Positions 35,739 to 45,675 of a stretch of 64,000 bases of DNA are shown piece after piece (within the stretch, counting starts at the first letter, position 1; each line of letters starts with the position of its first letter). This DNA is from Acinetobacter baumannii. GTDB lineage: Bacteria > Pseudomonadota > Gammaproteobacteria > Pseudomonadales > Moraxellaceae. Below the pieces are notes generated by a model. It did not search any database, had not been told where the DNA came from, and saw only the letters and a list, made by a program, of their open reading frames with translations. The stretch is from assembly GCF_016508585.1 (NCBI RefSeq), contig NZ_JADVOP010000018.1, positions 18,011 to 82,010 of the forward strand. Reading direction: 5' to 3'. The position numbers were made by a program, and so were the translations under genes.

Positions 35739-38654
35739 ATGCAATTAAAGTTTAAATATTTAACAATCTGTACGTTTTCAGCAATGCTGATTGCATGTGG
35801 GGGCGGCAGTGATCGTCATTCTGTAAAAGATCAGCCATCAAACCTGCCACAAAATCCAGGTGATGGTACAAATGAGTTACCTGGAGATGGAACGCCAGAA
35901 ATACCCAATAATGGTTCAGGTGGTCCAAATAATGACTCTACAGAAACACCACCAGAGAGTGGTTCGGGAGGCTCCAATAACGGTTCTACAGAGATTCCAC
36001 CAGAGAGTGGTTCAGGCGGTTCCACAGAAGCGCCGTCAGAAGATATGGAGAGTTCTGAAGACAATACAGGTACGACACCGCCTGTTGTCGATAAATATCC
36101 TGAACCTGCTAAAAATAAAATTTCGAATCAGATATTGGGATTCTATGATTTTAATGGGCAGGGTGAAAATCGATTGCTGCGTAATGACTTGACGGGTAAT
36201 TTTGCTGCAATGGTGCAGTTTGTACAAAGTCATGCGGTCAACCCGAAGAATAACGAACAGGATAAAATGCCGCGTTTGACCACTGAAAAAGATGCTTTGT
36301 TATTGGTCACACCTTTGGTTGCAATGGGGGAACTCAACAAATTACAAGCCGAAATTTATCAGGGAAATCAACTGATACGCACGGTAAATTTGAAAGAGCC
36401 TTCTCGTCTTGCTGCTGCTGATCAATCCAATCAGGATGATCGAGCACGTGTGATGTACTCTAAGCAAGCATGGTCCGTTGCTTTAAAGTGGGATGAAGTT
36501 CGTGCTGGTCTTTCTATCCGAATTGTCGATCCAGTCAATAATCGTAGCGGTACGCTAGGCGGAAGCGATATTGACTTTGCGGCACCTGGAGAGCTTGTGG
36601 TTCAAAGTATTCGCTTAGGCTTGCTGACCGACGCACCAAAATCCAATGGGCACTATATGCTGTTGGAACCTGAAAAAGCGGGGACTGATTATTTGCAAAC
36701 CATCCCAGCGGCAAAAATGATTGTCAGTAAATATGATGAAATGAAGCTCAATCGAGTGATGGTTGCGAGTGGGGTGATTTATGATTCAGTAAGCGCGACC
36801 AATGGAGGCGTTTATGATGGTGATATGCGTGAGAATACTGCGAAATCAACATTTAGTGTCGGTATAAATTTAGCCAACTGGGGTGTAACCAGTTCCTCAA
36901 TGCAGAGTCAGGAGCAACCGCAAGTTACTCAGAGTGTTGTAATACATCATGCACGTGGTAAATATGCCAATGGTGAGTCGAACCATGGCTTAAGTGGTGG
37001 CAATGGAATTTTGACTTTGATTGATTCTATAGGAAATGAATTCAGTCATGAAATTGGACATCATTATGGATTGGGACATTATCCAGGTTCTGTTGAAACC
37101 AGTGGTAGTCCAACCAATTACTTCTGGTCTGCACATCATGCAGATAGCGGCTGGGGCTACATTGCCTTCCGCAATAAGATGCGTGGTAACTTAAATTGGG
37201 GCAGTACCAATTTAGGAGATGGCAGTAACGGGGTGCCGAATTTCCAAAATTTATATGCGTATGGCTGGGATGCAATGAGTGGTGGCGCGAGTGCCAGTTC
37301 GATTTCTAAATATACCCACTATACGGGTTATAGCACTTGGTTAAAAATTCAACCTGCATTTGATAAGTATATTTGGGATGCAAACTCAACCACTGGTTAT
37401 AAAAAGTGGAACGCAAGCACACGAGAAATGGTTGATGCCCAACCCAAAACGCCGAATTCAGGCAATGTTTGGTACAACAGTGCCGATGGTAATTTCCTAA
37501 AGCCGCGACTGTTTAGTGTGCCAGTTTATACGATTTTAGGGGGATATGACCCAGTAAATCAGGTAGGTATTGTCTATCCTGCAGCACGTGGCAACTGGGG
37601 TAATGTATTCAATTTGCCTCAAGCCAATACCGCTGGTACAGCTGCAAGCTGTTGGCTGAATGTACAATATGCCAGTAAGGTTGAACATATTGCTCTTGCA
37701 CCACAACGTGTAAATGCAGGAAGCAATGCCAATAAGTTCCATGTCAATCTTGCACAAAGTGATGCACCTCAAAACGTGGATCTTTATTGTCAAAAAACGG
37801 GTCAACAGGCAGTCAAGCTATCCAGTATCAGTATTCCTGTAGCAGTTGAACCCATGACCCCTTTTGTGACCATTGGCAAGGAAGCAGAATATTCTGCTTT
37901 AAGAAAAATTGAAATGCCGCAGCTTGAACAAGCTTTACTGAATAACCAAGGTAAAGCGGTGGTTAAACTTGATGCCGATTCACGGTTGTTATTTGACTCT
38001 TACCGGCTATTTAAAACCGAGCTTTCTCCAAATGCACAGTTTGAAATGGTACGTTATACCCAACAGCAAATTAAACTCTACCGCTTAAATCGTTGGATAA
38101 ATGCCTATCGAGTTGATTTGGAAAGTGCGAATGCAGAAGCAATCGATGCATTGAATAGATTTGTGGCTAAATTGGAGTTAAGCAATGACTTGAATTTTAA
38201 TGAAGTCTCTAGTCTAAAAAATGGAACCAATTGTTTAAAGGTAGAAACACTGGCTGATGGTAAACTCAACGCCTATATCAGCGGTAAGAGTGCCTGTACG
38301 GGTGATGAGTCTGAGCAGTGGATTTATGATGCGATGGGTAAAATCCACAGTAAGAAATATATGGATCAATGTTTAGCGAGTCAGGCAGGTGTGATCAATC
38401 TTGCATCATGTAATAATGAGCGTTCAGCGCAGGCTTGGACGATGAATCCAACCTTGCAGCGCATTGAACAAGGTTCAAAATGTTTTGATTTAGAATACGG
38501 TTATTTAAATAACAACCGCGCTCGTTTGATTAGTTATAACTGTGGGACAGGCGCGAATCAAAAATGGACCAGTTTATCCTCCAACAATAGTTTGATTTTG
38601 GCTACGACAAGTTCAGCGAACTTAGCATTGATCAAACAGTTATTGATTCACTAA
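35739..38654 (+). CDS. M66-type zinc metalloprotease lipoprotein with lectin-like C-terminal domain
   Basis: 971 residues from ATG 35739 (GGGGAA 8 bp upstream). The signal peptide ends in the lipobox LIACG (Cys at about 19). A Gly/Ser/Pro/Glu-rich linker with repeats like PPESGSGGS follows (about 25-110). The metzincin zinc site HEIGHHYGLGH is at about 437-447, as in M66 proteases StcE and TagA. The last 130 residues have QW-type repeats (SEQWIYDA, AQAWTMN, NQKWTSL) and paired cysteines, suggesting a ricin-type lectin fold. M66 members cut mucin-type glycoproteins and leave by type II secretion; both are inferred here. Cloned relatives may carry other names. Confidence 0.8.
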   Translation: MQLKFKYLTICTFSAMLIACGGGSDRHSVKDQPSNLPQNPGDGTNELPGDGTPEIPNNGSGGPNNDSTETPPESGSGGSNNGSTEIPPESGSGGSTEAPSEDMESSEDNTGTTPPVVDKYPEPAKNKISNQILGFYDFNGQGENRLLRNDLTGNFAAMVQFVQSHAVNPKNNEQDKMPRLTTEKDALLLVTPLVAMGELNKLQAEIYQGNQLIRTVNLKEPSRLAAADQSNQDDRARVMYSKQAWSVALKWDEVRAGLSIRIVDPVNNRSGTLGGSDIDFAAPGELVVQSIRLGLLTDAPKSNGHYMLLEPEKAGTDYLQTIPAAKMIVSKYDEMKLNRVMVASGVIYDSVSATNGGVYDGDMRENTAKSTFSVGINLANWGVTSSSMQSQEQPQVTQSVVIHHARGKYANGESNHGLSGGNGILTLIDSIGNEFSHEIGHHYGLGHYPGSVETSGSPTNYFWSAHHADSGWGYIAFRNKMRGNLNWGSTNLGDGSNGVPNFQNLYAYGWDAMSGGASASSISKYTHYTGYSTWLKIQPAFDKYIWDANSTTGYKKWNASTREMVDAQPKTPNSGNVWYNSADGNFLKPRLFSVPVYTILGGYDPVNQVGIVYPAARGNWGNVFNLPQANTAGTAASCWLNVQYASKVEHIALAPQRVNAGSNANKFHVNLAQSDAPQNVDLYCQKTGQQAVKLSSISIPVAVEPMTPFVTIGKEAEYSALRKIEMPQLEQALLNNQGKAVVKLDADSRLLFDSYRLFKTELSPNAQFEMVRYTQQQIKLYRLNRWINAYRVDLESANAEAIDALNRFVAKLELSNDLNFNEVSSLKNGTNCLKVETLADGKLNAYISGKSACTGDESEQWIYDAMGKIHSKKYMDQCLASQAGVINLASCNNERSAQAWTMNPTLQRIEQGSKCFDLEYGYLNNNRARLISYNCGTGANQKWTSLSSNNSLILATTSSANLALIKQLLIH

Positions 38655-38685
38655 GTCGGTAATATTGCTTTTATCATCATTAAAT

Positions 38686-38708
38686 AAGCGCCTGAGGGCG
38701 CTTGTTTT
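38686..38708 (+). terminator. Terminator of the M66 protease gene
   Basis: AAGCGCC / GGCGCTT stem with a tight loop and a T-rich tail, 30 bp after the stop codon. Confidence 0.8.
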
Positions 38709-38774
38709 TATCCTATTGAATGCTTTTATATTGAAATCATTCAAAACGAGCAATGATGGAATGGATGTTATTTT

Positions 38775-39299
38775 TTAAGAAAACTGGTCAGCGTGCATCA
38801 ATGAATGCTGTAGGTCTTCAGTCGCCTTACGTCCTTGAAGTTGAAGACTGACTGCGTGAATTAAGCCCGTCCATGTTTCATTGGGTTGCCACACTTGATG
38901 CAACAATGCTTGTGCCGTTGGCATGTCAATATCCATAAAATATTGACGATATAAATACATCAGGCTACTGACACGCATGTTTTTGGCGCAATGTACCCAC
39001 ACCATTTTTTCCTGCACCAAATGTGCAATCAAATCTAGAATAAATAAACATTGGTCATCTGCAGGTCGATCCCAATGGATGGGAATTTGGATATAGTTTA
39101 AGCCTAATTCAGCACAGATTTTATCTTCATGTTCTAAATGGACTGATGCATCTGTAAATGCCAGATTGATCACCGTATCCACGCCGTATTCTTTAATTTG
39201 CTTCAGTTGTTCAGCCGTCGGTTGACCTGAAGTCAGTAAATGTTCATGGACAAACTGAAAGTTTGCGATTTGACAGAGTTCTTGTTCAAGTTCGTTCAT
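38775..39299 (-). CDS. Protein-tyrosine-phosphatase-like (DSP/DUF442 type) protein
   Basis: 174 residues from ATG 39299. The frame extends upstream through the aroG terminator, so a longer start is unlikely. Pattern: LTSGQPTAEQLKQIKEYGVDTVINL (written here in part), then the phosphatase loop VHCAKNMRVSS, a Cx5R signature (Cys near 108). Such cyclin-phosphatase-like DUF442 enzymes are common near sulfur genes, but none is adjacent here. Substrate unknown. Confidence 0.72.
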   Translation of the reverse strand: MNELEQELCQIANFQFVHEHLLTSGQPTAEQLKQIKEYGVDTVINLAFTDASVHLEHEDKICAELGLNYIQIPIHWDRPADDQCLFILDLIAHLVQEKMVWVHCAKNMRVSSLMYLYRQYFMDIDMPTAQALLHQVWQPNETWTGLIHAVSLQLQGRKATEDLQHSLMHADQFS

Positions 39300-39336
39300 A
39301 GCATTCTTACAGAAAAATTTTAATAACATCATAAAC

Positions 39337-39366
39337 AAAAACGCCATCTATGTAGATGGCGTTTTC
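39337..39366. terminator. Terminator after aroG
   Basis: A perfect stem, AAACGCCATCT / AGATGGCGTTT, with a 4-nt loop and runs on both sides, 8 bp after the aroG stop codon on the minus strand. Confidence 0.9.
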
Positions 39367-39373
39367 ATACTAA

Positions 39374-40465
39374 TTAACGATTTGGTAAAATATCTTTTAA
39401 GGCTGCATCCATTTCAAGCAATGCTTTTTCTGTCGTTTCCCAGTCAATACAGCCATCAGTCACTGATTTACCGTATTCCAAATCGCTTAGATTTTCTGGA
39501 ATATCTTGGCGACCGCCTTTGATATGACTTTCAACCATGATGCCAACAATCGATTTGTTCCCATCAAGGATTTGTTCAGTGATATTTTTCAATACCAATG
39601 GTTGCAAATATGGATCTTTGTTTGAGTTTGCATGACTGGTATCAATCATGATTTTAGTACTGACTTTAGCTTTTGCGAGGGCATTTTCAGCTTCGGCCAC
39701 TGAGCCTGCATCATAGTTCGGCTTACCATTACCGCCACGTAATACAACATGCGCATATGGATTGCCGCTGGTGCGAATCACTGAAACTTGACCTTCGTTA
39801 TTCAGACCTAAAAAGCTATGTCCATGCTTCACGGATTGCATTGCGTTTGTTGCAACAGTTAAGCCACCGTCGGTGCCGTTTTTAAAACCTACAGGTGAAG
39901 ACAAACCGGATGACATTTCACGATGGGTTTGGCTTTCTGTGGTACGTGCGCCAATGGCAGACCATGAGATGAGATCTTGATAATATTGAGGAGAGTTCGG
40001 ATCCAAGGCTTCAGTCGCGCAAGGTAAACCTTTATCATTTAACTCAAGCAGCAATTTACGTCCTAAACGTAAACCTTTTTCAATATTAAAAGAATCATTC
40101 ATATCCGGGTCATTGATCAAACCTTTCCAACCTACAGTTGTACGAGGTTTTTCAAAATAGACTCGCATGATGATATACAAGGTATCTTTTACTTTTTCGC
40201 TTAATACTTTTAAACGATCTGCATAATCATGTGCAGCTACAGGGTCATGAATCGAGCAAGGACCAATCACAACAAAGAGACGTTTATCTTTACCATCCAA
40301 AATATTGCGTACGGTTTCACGACCGTGAAGTACGGTTTGGTAGGCATTTTCATTTAATGGAAGTTCAGCTTTAAGTTCAGCTGGCGTTACAAGCGTTTGA
40401 ATGCTTTGGACATTCACGTCATCAATATCTGATTGAATAATTGGATTTGAATTTAATGTATTCAT
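39374..40465 (-). CDS. aroG: 3-deoxy-7-phosphoheptulonate synthase, class I
   Basis: First step of the shikimate pathway, condensing PEP with erythrose 4-phosphate; cytoplasmic and metal dependent. The ATG at 40465 gives 363 residues; a GTG three codons upstream is possible. Family motifs include FVVIGPCSIHDP, MRVYFEKPRTTVGWKGLIND, GARTTESQTHREMSSGLS and the metal-binding IDTSHANSNKD. The type is AroF/AroG (Tyr- or Phe-inhibited); which amino acid inhibits it cannot be read with certainty. No attenuator was recognised. Confidence 0.93.
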   Translation of the reverse strand: MNTLNSNPIIQSDIDDVNVQSIQTLVTPAELKAELPLNENAYQTVLHGRETVRNILDGKDKRLFVVIGPCSIHDPVAAHDYADRLKVLSEKVKDTLYIIMRVYFEKPRTTVGWKGLINDPDMNDSFNIEKGLRLGRKLLLELNDKGLPCATEALDPNSPQYYQDLISWSAIGARTTESQTHREMSSGLSSPVGFKNGTDGGLTVATNAMQSVKHGHSFLGLNNEGQVSVIRTSGNPYAHVVLRGGNGKPNYDAGSVAEAENALAKAKVSTKIMIDTSHANSNKDPYLQPLVLKNITEQILDGNKSIVGIMVESHIKGGRQDIPENLSDLEYGKSVTDGCIDWETTEKALLEMDAALKDILPNR

Positions 40466-40607
40466 TGCCGTCACTGGGTATTAGAACATACAGAAAGTAT
40501 TTTTAGTGGTCAGAATATAACATGAATTGGTTCAAGTTTTGTTATAAATAAATCATTAAAACTTCATAGCCAATTCATAAGGATAAGTTATCAATAAAAG
40601 ATTAAAT

Positions 40608-41486
40608 TTAAACCTGCTGCTGTTGAGCCGTTTGAGTCACCATGACGGTCTGTGGTTTTTCAACAGGTTTTGATTTAACCGGATTTAAGATAAAGTTAAC
40701 GCCCAAGGCAAAGAGCGTGACTCCAAGTATTTTACGAATCATTTTTTCAGGCATTTTCGAGCTGATTAATGTCCCAACGATGATGGCAGGAATAGACCCG
40801 ACCAACAACCAGCCAAGTAACTGAAAATCTACATTGCCTGAAGTCATATGGGCAAAACCGGCTACAGAGGTGAGTAATACTGCATGTACCACATCTGAAC
40901 CAATGATGCGAATCATCGGTAAGTTGGGAAACATCAGAATTAATGCCATGACCCCAAAAGCACCTGCCCCTACAGAGGAAAGCGTCACGAATACACCCAG
41001 TACAATACCCATGAGTACGACATAAAGCCGCTTGCCCTCAATATTAAAATGATTTGCCGCATGGAAATCCTGCTTCTCTGCACGAAATTTGGCAAAAAAC
41101 TTTTCAATTCTGGCACGAAACATGATCGATAGACCTGTTAGAGTCAGCATAAATCCCAACACCATCGTTAAGATGGCTTTGTAATGTGTTGAACCACTCA
41201 AATAGTTTTCTAAAATCCAATGGGTCACAAACGATGCCGGAACACTGCCTAAAGCGAGCCAAAATACGATTGGCCAGACAATATTGAGTTTTTTAGCATG
41301 TACAAGTGAGCCGCAGAACTTTGAAATCGCAGCATAGAGGAGGTCTGTTCCGATGGCGATGTGTGGTTCAATTCGAAATAGGCTAATTAAAATGGGGGTC
41401 ATCAGTGATCCACCACCTACACCCGTAATACCTACACAGAAACCAACTAAAACGCCAGCTAAAATAAACTCAACAGGACCAAACAT
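40608..41486 (-). CDS. TauE/SafE family anion exporter/permease
   Basis: 292-residue inner-membrane protein with eight or nine helices and the family's repeated glycine-rich entry motif (GVLVGFCVGITGVGGGSLMTP in part, and later LGVFVTLSSVGAGAFG). Members move sulfite, sulfoacetate or other organosulfur anions. No sulfur-metabolism gene is adjacent, so the substrate is open. It has a Gln-rich C-terminal tail (VTQTAQQQQV). It probably has its own promoter in the 318 bp upstream. Confidence 0.82.
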   Translation of the reverse strand: MFGPVEFILAGVLVGFCVGITGVGGGSLMTPILISLFRIEPHIAIGTDLLYAAISKFCGSLVHAKKLNIVWPIVFWLALGSVPASFVTHWILENYLSGSTHYKAILTMVLGFMLTLTGLSIMFRARIEKFFAKFRAEKQDFHAANHFNIEGKRLYVVLMGIVLGVFVTLSSVGAGAFGVMALILMFPNLPMIRIIGSDVVHAVLLTSVAGFAHMTSGNVDFQLLGWLLVGSIPAIIVGTLISSKMPEKMIRKILGVTLFALGVNFILNPVKSKPVEKPQTVMVTQTAQQQQV

Positions 41487-41804
41487 GACTTATTGCCAGA
41501 TATCAAAAAACAGGCATATCTTATGACTTTTTTGTATAAGTGGTTGTCTTGATTGTTGATTTGCTTATGCAAAAAAGTGCTAAAGCATATTTTCCTAAAA
41601 AGGTTTAATTTTTTAAAGGGCGGATTAAATTATCAAGCTGTTTTATAAGAAATAAAGCAACAACTGGGTGTTTTATTCTTTGTCGAGGTATTTGGTTTTG
41701 GATTTGAGAATGTAAAGCTTTAATTAAACGAGATAGACATTAAAAAATATGTAAATATTCATATAAGGGATTAAAATTTATATGAATATTTACAAGCGGA
41801 AAAT
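41487..41804. other. AT-rich intergenic region
   Basis: 318 bp between the TauE/SafE gene and the amidase gene, both on the minus strand. Apart from the long inverted repeat listed separately, no gene or recognised site. Confidence 0.5.
41751..41793 (-). terminator. Long AT-rich hairpin after the amidase gene
   Basis: A perfect 16-bp inverted repeat (41751-41766 and 41778-41793; arm GTAAATATTCATATAA) with an 11-nt spacer, 11 bp beyond the amidase stop codon, followed on the minus strand by ATATTTTTTAA. It fits a rho-independent terminator except for its lack of G-C pairs. Confidence 0.55.
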
Positions 41805-43295
41805 TCATATCTTGATGGATTGGTAGCGTGTTGCCCACGGCTGTGCTTGTTCTAGCTGTGCTGCCAATTGCAATAGCGTATCCTCATGTCCAAATGGGGC
41901 GATAAATTGAGAGCCTAAGGGTAAATGATCTTTATTCCAGTACAAAGGTACAGACATGGCAGGTAAGCCCGTGATATTCGCCAGTTGTGTAAAAGGGACC
42001 CATTGCAAATTATTTTTAATCAATTGTTCAACCAGTTTTCCTTTTGCCAATAAGTGTGCTTGGTCAACTTTTAGTAAAGCCTTTAAAACAGGAATTTGCC
42101 AAGCAGGTGTTTTGACTTCGCCATTTTTAGGTGCAACAGATGCAGTGGAGGGGATGAGAAATAAATCATATTGGCTAAAAAAATGATTCATTTTCGTTAC
42201 ATAAACTCCCCAGTTATTCAGGTTATTGATGTAATCCAATGCAGATGCTTTAGCACCAAATGCAGCAATTGCTAAGGTATCTAATTCAAAATCTTGATCT
42301 TTGGCACCAAATTGTTGTTTAACCTGTTTTACGGTATAGGCACATTGACTAAACCATGTGGTAATAAAATCTTTAGCCAAAGCCATACCATCTATCTGGG
42401 GTGAGGCTTCTTCAACAATATGCCCTAAAGACTGTAACAGATTTACTGTGTTTTGAATGGCATTGACGGCATCTTGTGATACATGAGTACCGATAGGCGA
42501 AGCGACTGAAAAACCGATCCGTAATTTTTTTGGTGCTTTTTGAATAATCTCTAAATAGCTTTCTGTGGGATGTTGAATATTAAAAAGTGCACTATGATCT
42601 GGACCTTGTGTTGCATCCAGCATTGCTGCACTGTCTCGTACGGATTTACACAGTACATGCTGCATTGCTGCACCGTGCATGGCTTCACTAATTTGAGGTC
42701 CCCAAGGCGTGCGACCTCGACTGGGTTTTAGTCCAAACAATCCGCAATACGAGGCGGGAATACGGATTGATCCACCCCCATCACTGGCACCGGCAATCGG
42801 CACAATCCCAGCAGCAATACTGGAGGCAGCTCCTCCTGATGAGCCACCACTGTTATATTTAAGATTCCATGGGTTTTTACAGCTTCCCCATGCTTCAGGT
42901 TCAGTGATGCCTTTAATGCCAAATTCAGGTGAATTGGTTAAACCAAAAGTCACTACCCCTGATTTAATCCAACGCGTAACGATTTCTGCGTTTTCTTTAG
43001 CAATATACTGGGCATTTTTAAAAGATTTTGAACCGTAAGATGTTGCCACCCCTGCGAACTCTTGATGGAGATCCTTCAATAAAAAAGGAACGCCAGAAAA
43101 GTGACCTGCATGGTGGTTATCTGCATTTTTCATTGCCTGTTCATACATTGGAATAACGATGGCATTGATTTTAGGATTGACCTGTTCAGCACGTTGAATG
43201 GCGATTTCAAGCAATTCATGTGCTTGTATCTGTTTGCTTTTTACCAACTGTGCCAAACCAATGCCATCATATTGAATATATTCTGAATATTTCAT
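41805..43295 (-). CDS. Amidase signature family amidohydrolase
   Basis: 496 residues from ATG 43295, which has GAGGGA 6 bp upstream; a longer frame reaches into the GGDEF gene. The Ser-cisSer-Lys triad is visible: PFLLKDLHQ (Lys near 77), NSGGSSGGAASS (cis-Ser) and DGGGSIRIPASYCG (nucleophile Ser). Such enzymes hydrolyse amides including aliphatic, aryl or acylamino substrates; the partner GatB is absent and the sequence lacks GatA context, so it is a catabolic or detoxifying amidase. It starts 22 bp after the diguanylate cyclase gene and may be cotranscribed. Confidence 0.85.
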   Translation of the reverse strand: MKYSEYIQYDGIGLAQLVKSKQIQAHELLEIAIQRAEQVNPKINAIVIPMYEQAMKNADNHHAGHFSGVPFLLKDLHQEFAGVATSYGSKSFKNAQYIAKENAEIVTRWIKSGVVTFGLTNSPEFGIKGITEPEAWGSCKNPWNLKYNSGGSSGGAASSIAAGIVPIAGASDGGGSIRIPASYCGLFGLKPSRGRTPWGPQISEAMHGAAMQHVLCKSVRDSAAMLDATQGPDHSALFNIQHPTESYLEIIQKAPKKLRIGFSVASPIGTHVSQDAVNAIQNTVNLLQSLGHIVEEASPQIDGMALAKDFITTWFSQCAYTVKQVKQQFGAKDQDFELDTLAIAAFGAKASALDYINNLNNWGVYVTKMNHFFSQYDLFLIPSTASVAPKNGEVKTPAWQIPVLKALLKVDQAHLLAKGKLVEQLIKNNLQWVPFTQLANITGLPAMSVPLYWNKDHLPLGSQFIAPFGHEDTLLQLAAQLEQAQPWATRYQSIKI

Positions 43296-43317
43296 TGCAG
43301 TCCCTCGCAATTTAAGT

Positions 43318-44790
43318 TTATTGGGCAAATAATTTTTGATCTTGCTGAATATCTGTTTCCAAACAAAGTTGGTTTCGTCCTCTTTCTTTCGCTAGATACA
43401 GTGCTGCATCTGCACGTTTGATGAGCTGTTGAAAGGGAATACAGTAGGGTAATGTTTGATAACTCAAACCTATACTTACGCTGATATGAAGTGTGCGTTG
43501 ATCATCTAAATCAATGGGGGTATCGAAGGTTGTATTACAGATGCGTTGAGCAATCGCAATACTTTGTTCTAAGCTTAAATCTTTCAGTAAAATTGCAAAT
43601 TCCTCTCCCCCTAAACGACCAAACAAGTCATGGGCACGCAGCTGCGTTTTTACTTGTTGGGAAAATGTCTGCAATACATAATCCCCAATCATATGTCCGT
43701 ATTGATCATTAATTTTTTTAAAATGATCCAGATCCAGCAGCAATATCGCCACACTATGTACGGTTTTTTCAGTATTTCTGGCGATTGTGCGTTCACTTTC
43801 CTCATAAAAATAACGTCGATTTAGTGTGGTTGTTAAACCATCATGGTTGGCGAGATATAAAATCTGATGATATAGCTTTTGTCGGTTACGGCTGATAATG
43901 GTCAGCGTCAACGGTCCCAGCGCCAGCATGAATAAGCCTATTCGAACGGAAAGAGTGGTTTCTAAATAAGCATCAGGTGACTGGGTAATATAGTATGAGG
44001 TCAATGCATTATACAAAAGCATACATACCCCACAGTTGATGACCGAGACAAAGAATAGATTATAACTGAGTGCAGCCCAGATCAATGCCGCAATGGGGAA
44101 CATGATTGCGCCAGGACCGATAAAAAAGTGGGTGAGTGCTACTGAAAAAACAACACCGAGAAAAGGTAAAAAGATTTGAACTTGAATAGGTTGTTGCTTA
44201 AATTCTTGGAAATAGTTCTGTAATGTTGTACGGTTTGGAATCGCCAAGACAATTGGTAAAAATGCAATCACATTGAGAATTTCTCCAGTCCACCACATCC
44301 CAAAGTCAATCCAGATTCGATCCATAGACATAAAGGTATTGGGTAAGTGAGAAACCGTTAAGCAAGCCACTGTAGCTGCGGCGAGACACCCCCCAAACGC
44401 ACTGATGCCAAAAAGATATAAAAATGTTAAACCTTTATTGTATTGTTTATAGTCCAGTTTAAAAAAATAGATGAGTAACAATGTCACCAAAGCGTGTGAT
44501 AGATTGGCCAAGGTTAAAAATAAGGTCACTGAAAAGCTATTTCCAGTGATCAGGTCTGCAAGCATAAAACCTGTAAATGCGCCTAACCACCCGCCGATAT
44601 TTTTAAGGGAATGGAATCTTAAAAAAAGTCCAAGCAAGACAGCATTTGCTGGCCAAAAAATAGCGAGGAAGGAGAGCGGTCTACCCAATATTCCAGCCAA
44701 AGCACAGGCAAATATGATCACTGCAATCAGAAAAAATGCAGAAATATTGTCCTTAAATGTTTGACTTAAATATGGTATCGCTCGTGGCAA
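43318..44790 (-). CDS. MASE1-type membrane diguanylate cyclase (GGDEF)
   Basis: Makes cyclic di-GMP from GTP. 490 residues: about eight membrane helices of a MASE1-like sensor (residues 13-300), then a GGDEF domain (about 325-480) with DHFKKINDQYGHMIGDYVL, an inhibitory RxxD site (RAHD), and GRLGGEEFAIL, the active GGEEF form. The start is TTG with a weak ribosome binding site; no ATG lies nearby in frame. The signal sensed is unknown. The amidase gene follows in the same direction. Confidence 0.87.
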   Translation of the reverse strand: MPRAIPYLSQTFKDNISAFFLIAVIIFACALAGILGRPLSFLAIFWPANAVLLGLFLRFHSLKNIGGWLGAFTGFMLADLITGNSFSVTLFLTLANLSHALVTLLLIYFFKLDYKQYNKGLTFLYLFGISAFGGCLAAATVACLTVSHLPNTFMSMDRIWIDFGMWWTGEILNVIAFLPIVLAIPNRTTLQNYFQEFKQQPIQVQIFLPFLGVVFSVALTHFFIGPGAIMFPIAALIWAALSYNLFFVSVINCGVCMLLYNALTSYYITQSPDAYLETTLSVRIGLFMLALGPLTLTIISRNRQKLYHQILYLANHDGLTTTLNRRYFYEESERTIARNTEKTVHSVAILLLDLDHFKKINDQYGHMIGDYVLQTFSQQVKTQLRAHDLFGRLGGEEFAILLKDLSLEQSIAIAQRICNTTFDTPIDLDDQRTLHISVSIGLSYQTLPYCIPFQQLIKRADAALYLAKERGRNQLCLETDIQQDQKLFAQ

Positions 44791-45044
44791 ATGACTAACC
44801 TATTTTTAGAAGAATACTTAATTCCAATTCCAAGTCACGTGGCTTTGTCTTTAAGGTAGTAATGATCATCATATCTATATATATCGATAAATCAATAGCT
44901 TTAATCGCCTTTAATTCAGCATATTAAACATATATTTTGGAGGTGAGGCCGGATAAAGATTGTTCTTATATGGTTAATTTTACATGTTTTATTATAAATA
45001 TATGATAGTTTATATAAGATAAAATTTGGCATACAAGATTGGGT

Positions 45045-45539
45045 ATGAAAAAAACAGCACTTATAATTTCTTTACTGCTTGGCTTTTCTTCTTACACTAA
45101 AGCTGATGAGGCACCTCCACGCGCTCAAGCAACAACGACTAATAATGTGATGGCGACAAATACAACCAGTACCATTCGAATTAGTACACGGCCAGAAATT
45201 TTAGGCTTATGGGGAATGGAAATTCCTGAGAATAAAAAATGCATCGAATATTATAATTTTCGAGGTTCCAATGAGGTTGTGGTCAACAGTGCCAAAGAAT
45301 GGTCGGTTGGACTTTTCGATTATCAACCATCACCTGACAATACTTTGGAAAAACCACCTGCATTGATTATGCAAATCCGTTATGAAAATAATGAAACTGA
45401 TTGCTCTGGTCGTAAAGAAGATCAAACCGGGGATGTCTCGCAGTATTATGTAAAGTGGATTAATAAAAATACCATGAGCTTCTGTGCGTCTGACAAAGGT
45501 GATCAATGTTTTGCCACTTTGCGAAAAGTATTGCCTTAG
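45045..45539 (+). CDS. Secreted protein of unknown function
   Basis: 164 residues from ATG 45045, with a signal peptide (KKTALIISLLLGFSSYTKA, cut near residue 20-21). A Thr/Asn-rich segment (about 27-50) precedes a compact domain with four cysteines (in KKCIEYY, ETDCSGR, SFCASD and DQCFATL) that may form two disulfides. I do not recognise the family; LGLWGMEIPENKKCIEYYNF is reminiscent of lipocalin-like stress proteins but is not decisive. The gene stands alone before a bidirectional terminator. Confidence 0.6.
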   Translation: MKKTALIISLLLGFSSYTKADEAPPRAQATTTNNVMATNTTSTIRISTRPEILGLWGMEIPENKKCIEYYNFRGSNEVVVNSAKEWSVGLFDYQPSPDNTLEKPPALIMQIRYENNETDCSGRKEDQTGDVSQYYVKWINKNTMSFCASDKGDQCFATLRKVLP

Positions 45540-45628
45540 GATTTAAATGATTAATTTGACCGAGGTGAATACTTGAAGATTTTGTGCTGATACGTAATTG
45601 CGTTAGCGACAGGTCAATTTTATTGATA

Positions 45629-45662
45629 GAAAAAAACCTCTGATTTACAGAGGTTTTTTTGT
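45629..45662. terminator. Bidirectional terminator
   Basis: AAAAAACCTCTG / CAGAGGTTTTTT stem with a short loop, between the secreted-protein gene and the convergent accC. Confidence 0.92.
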
Positions 45663-45675
45663 AAAACAAAATCAG

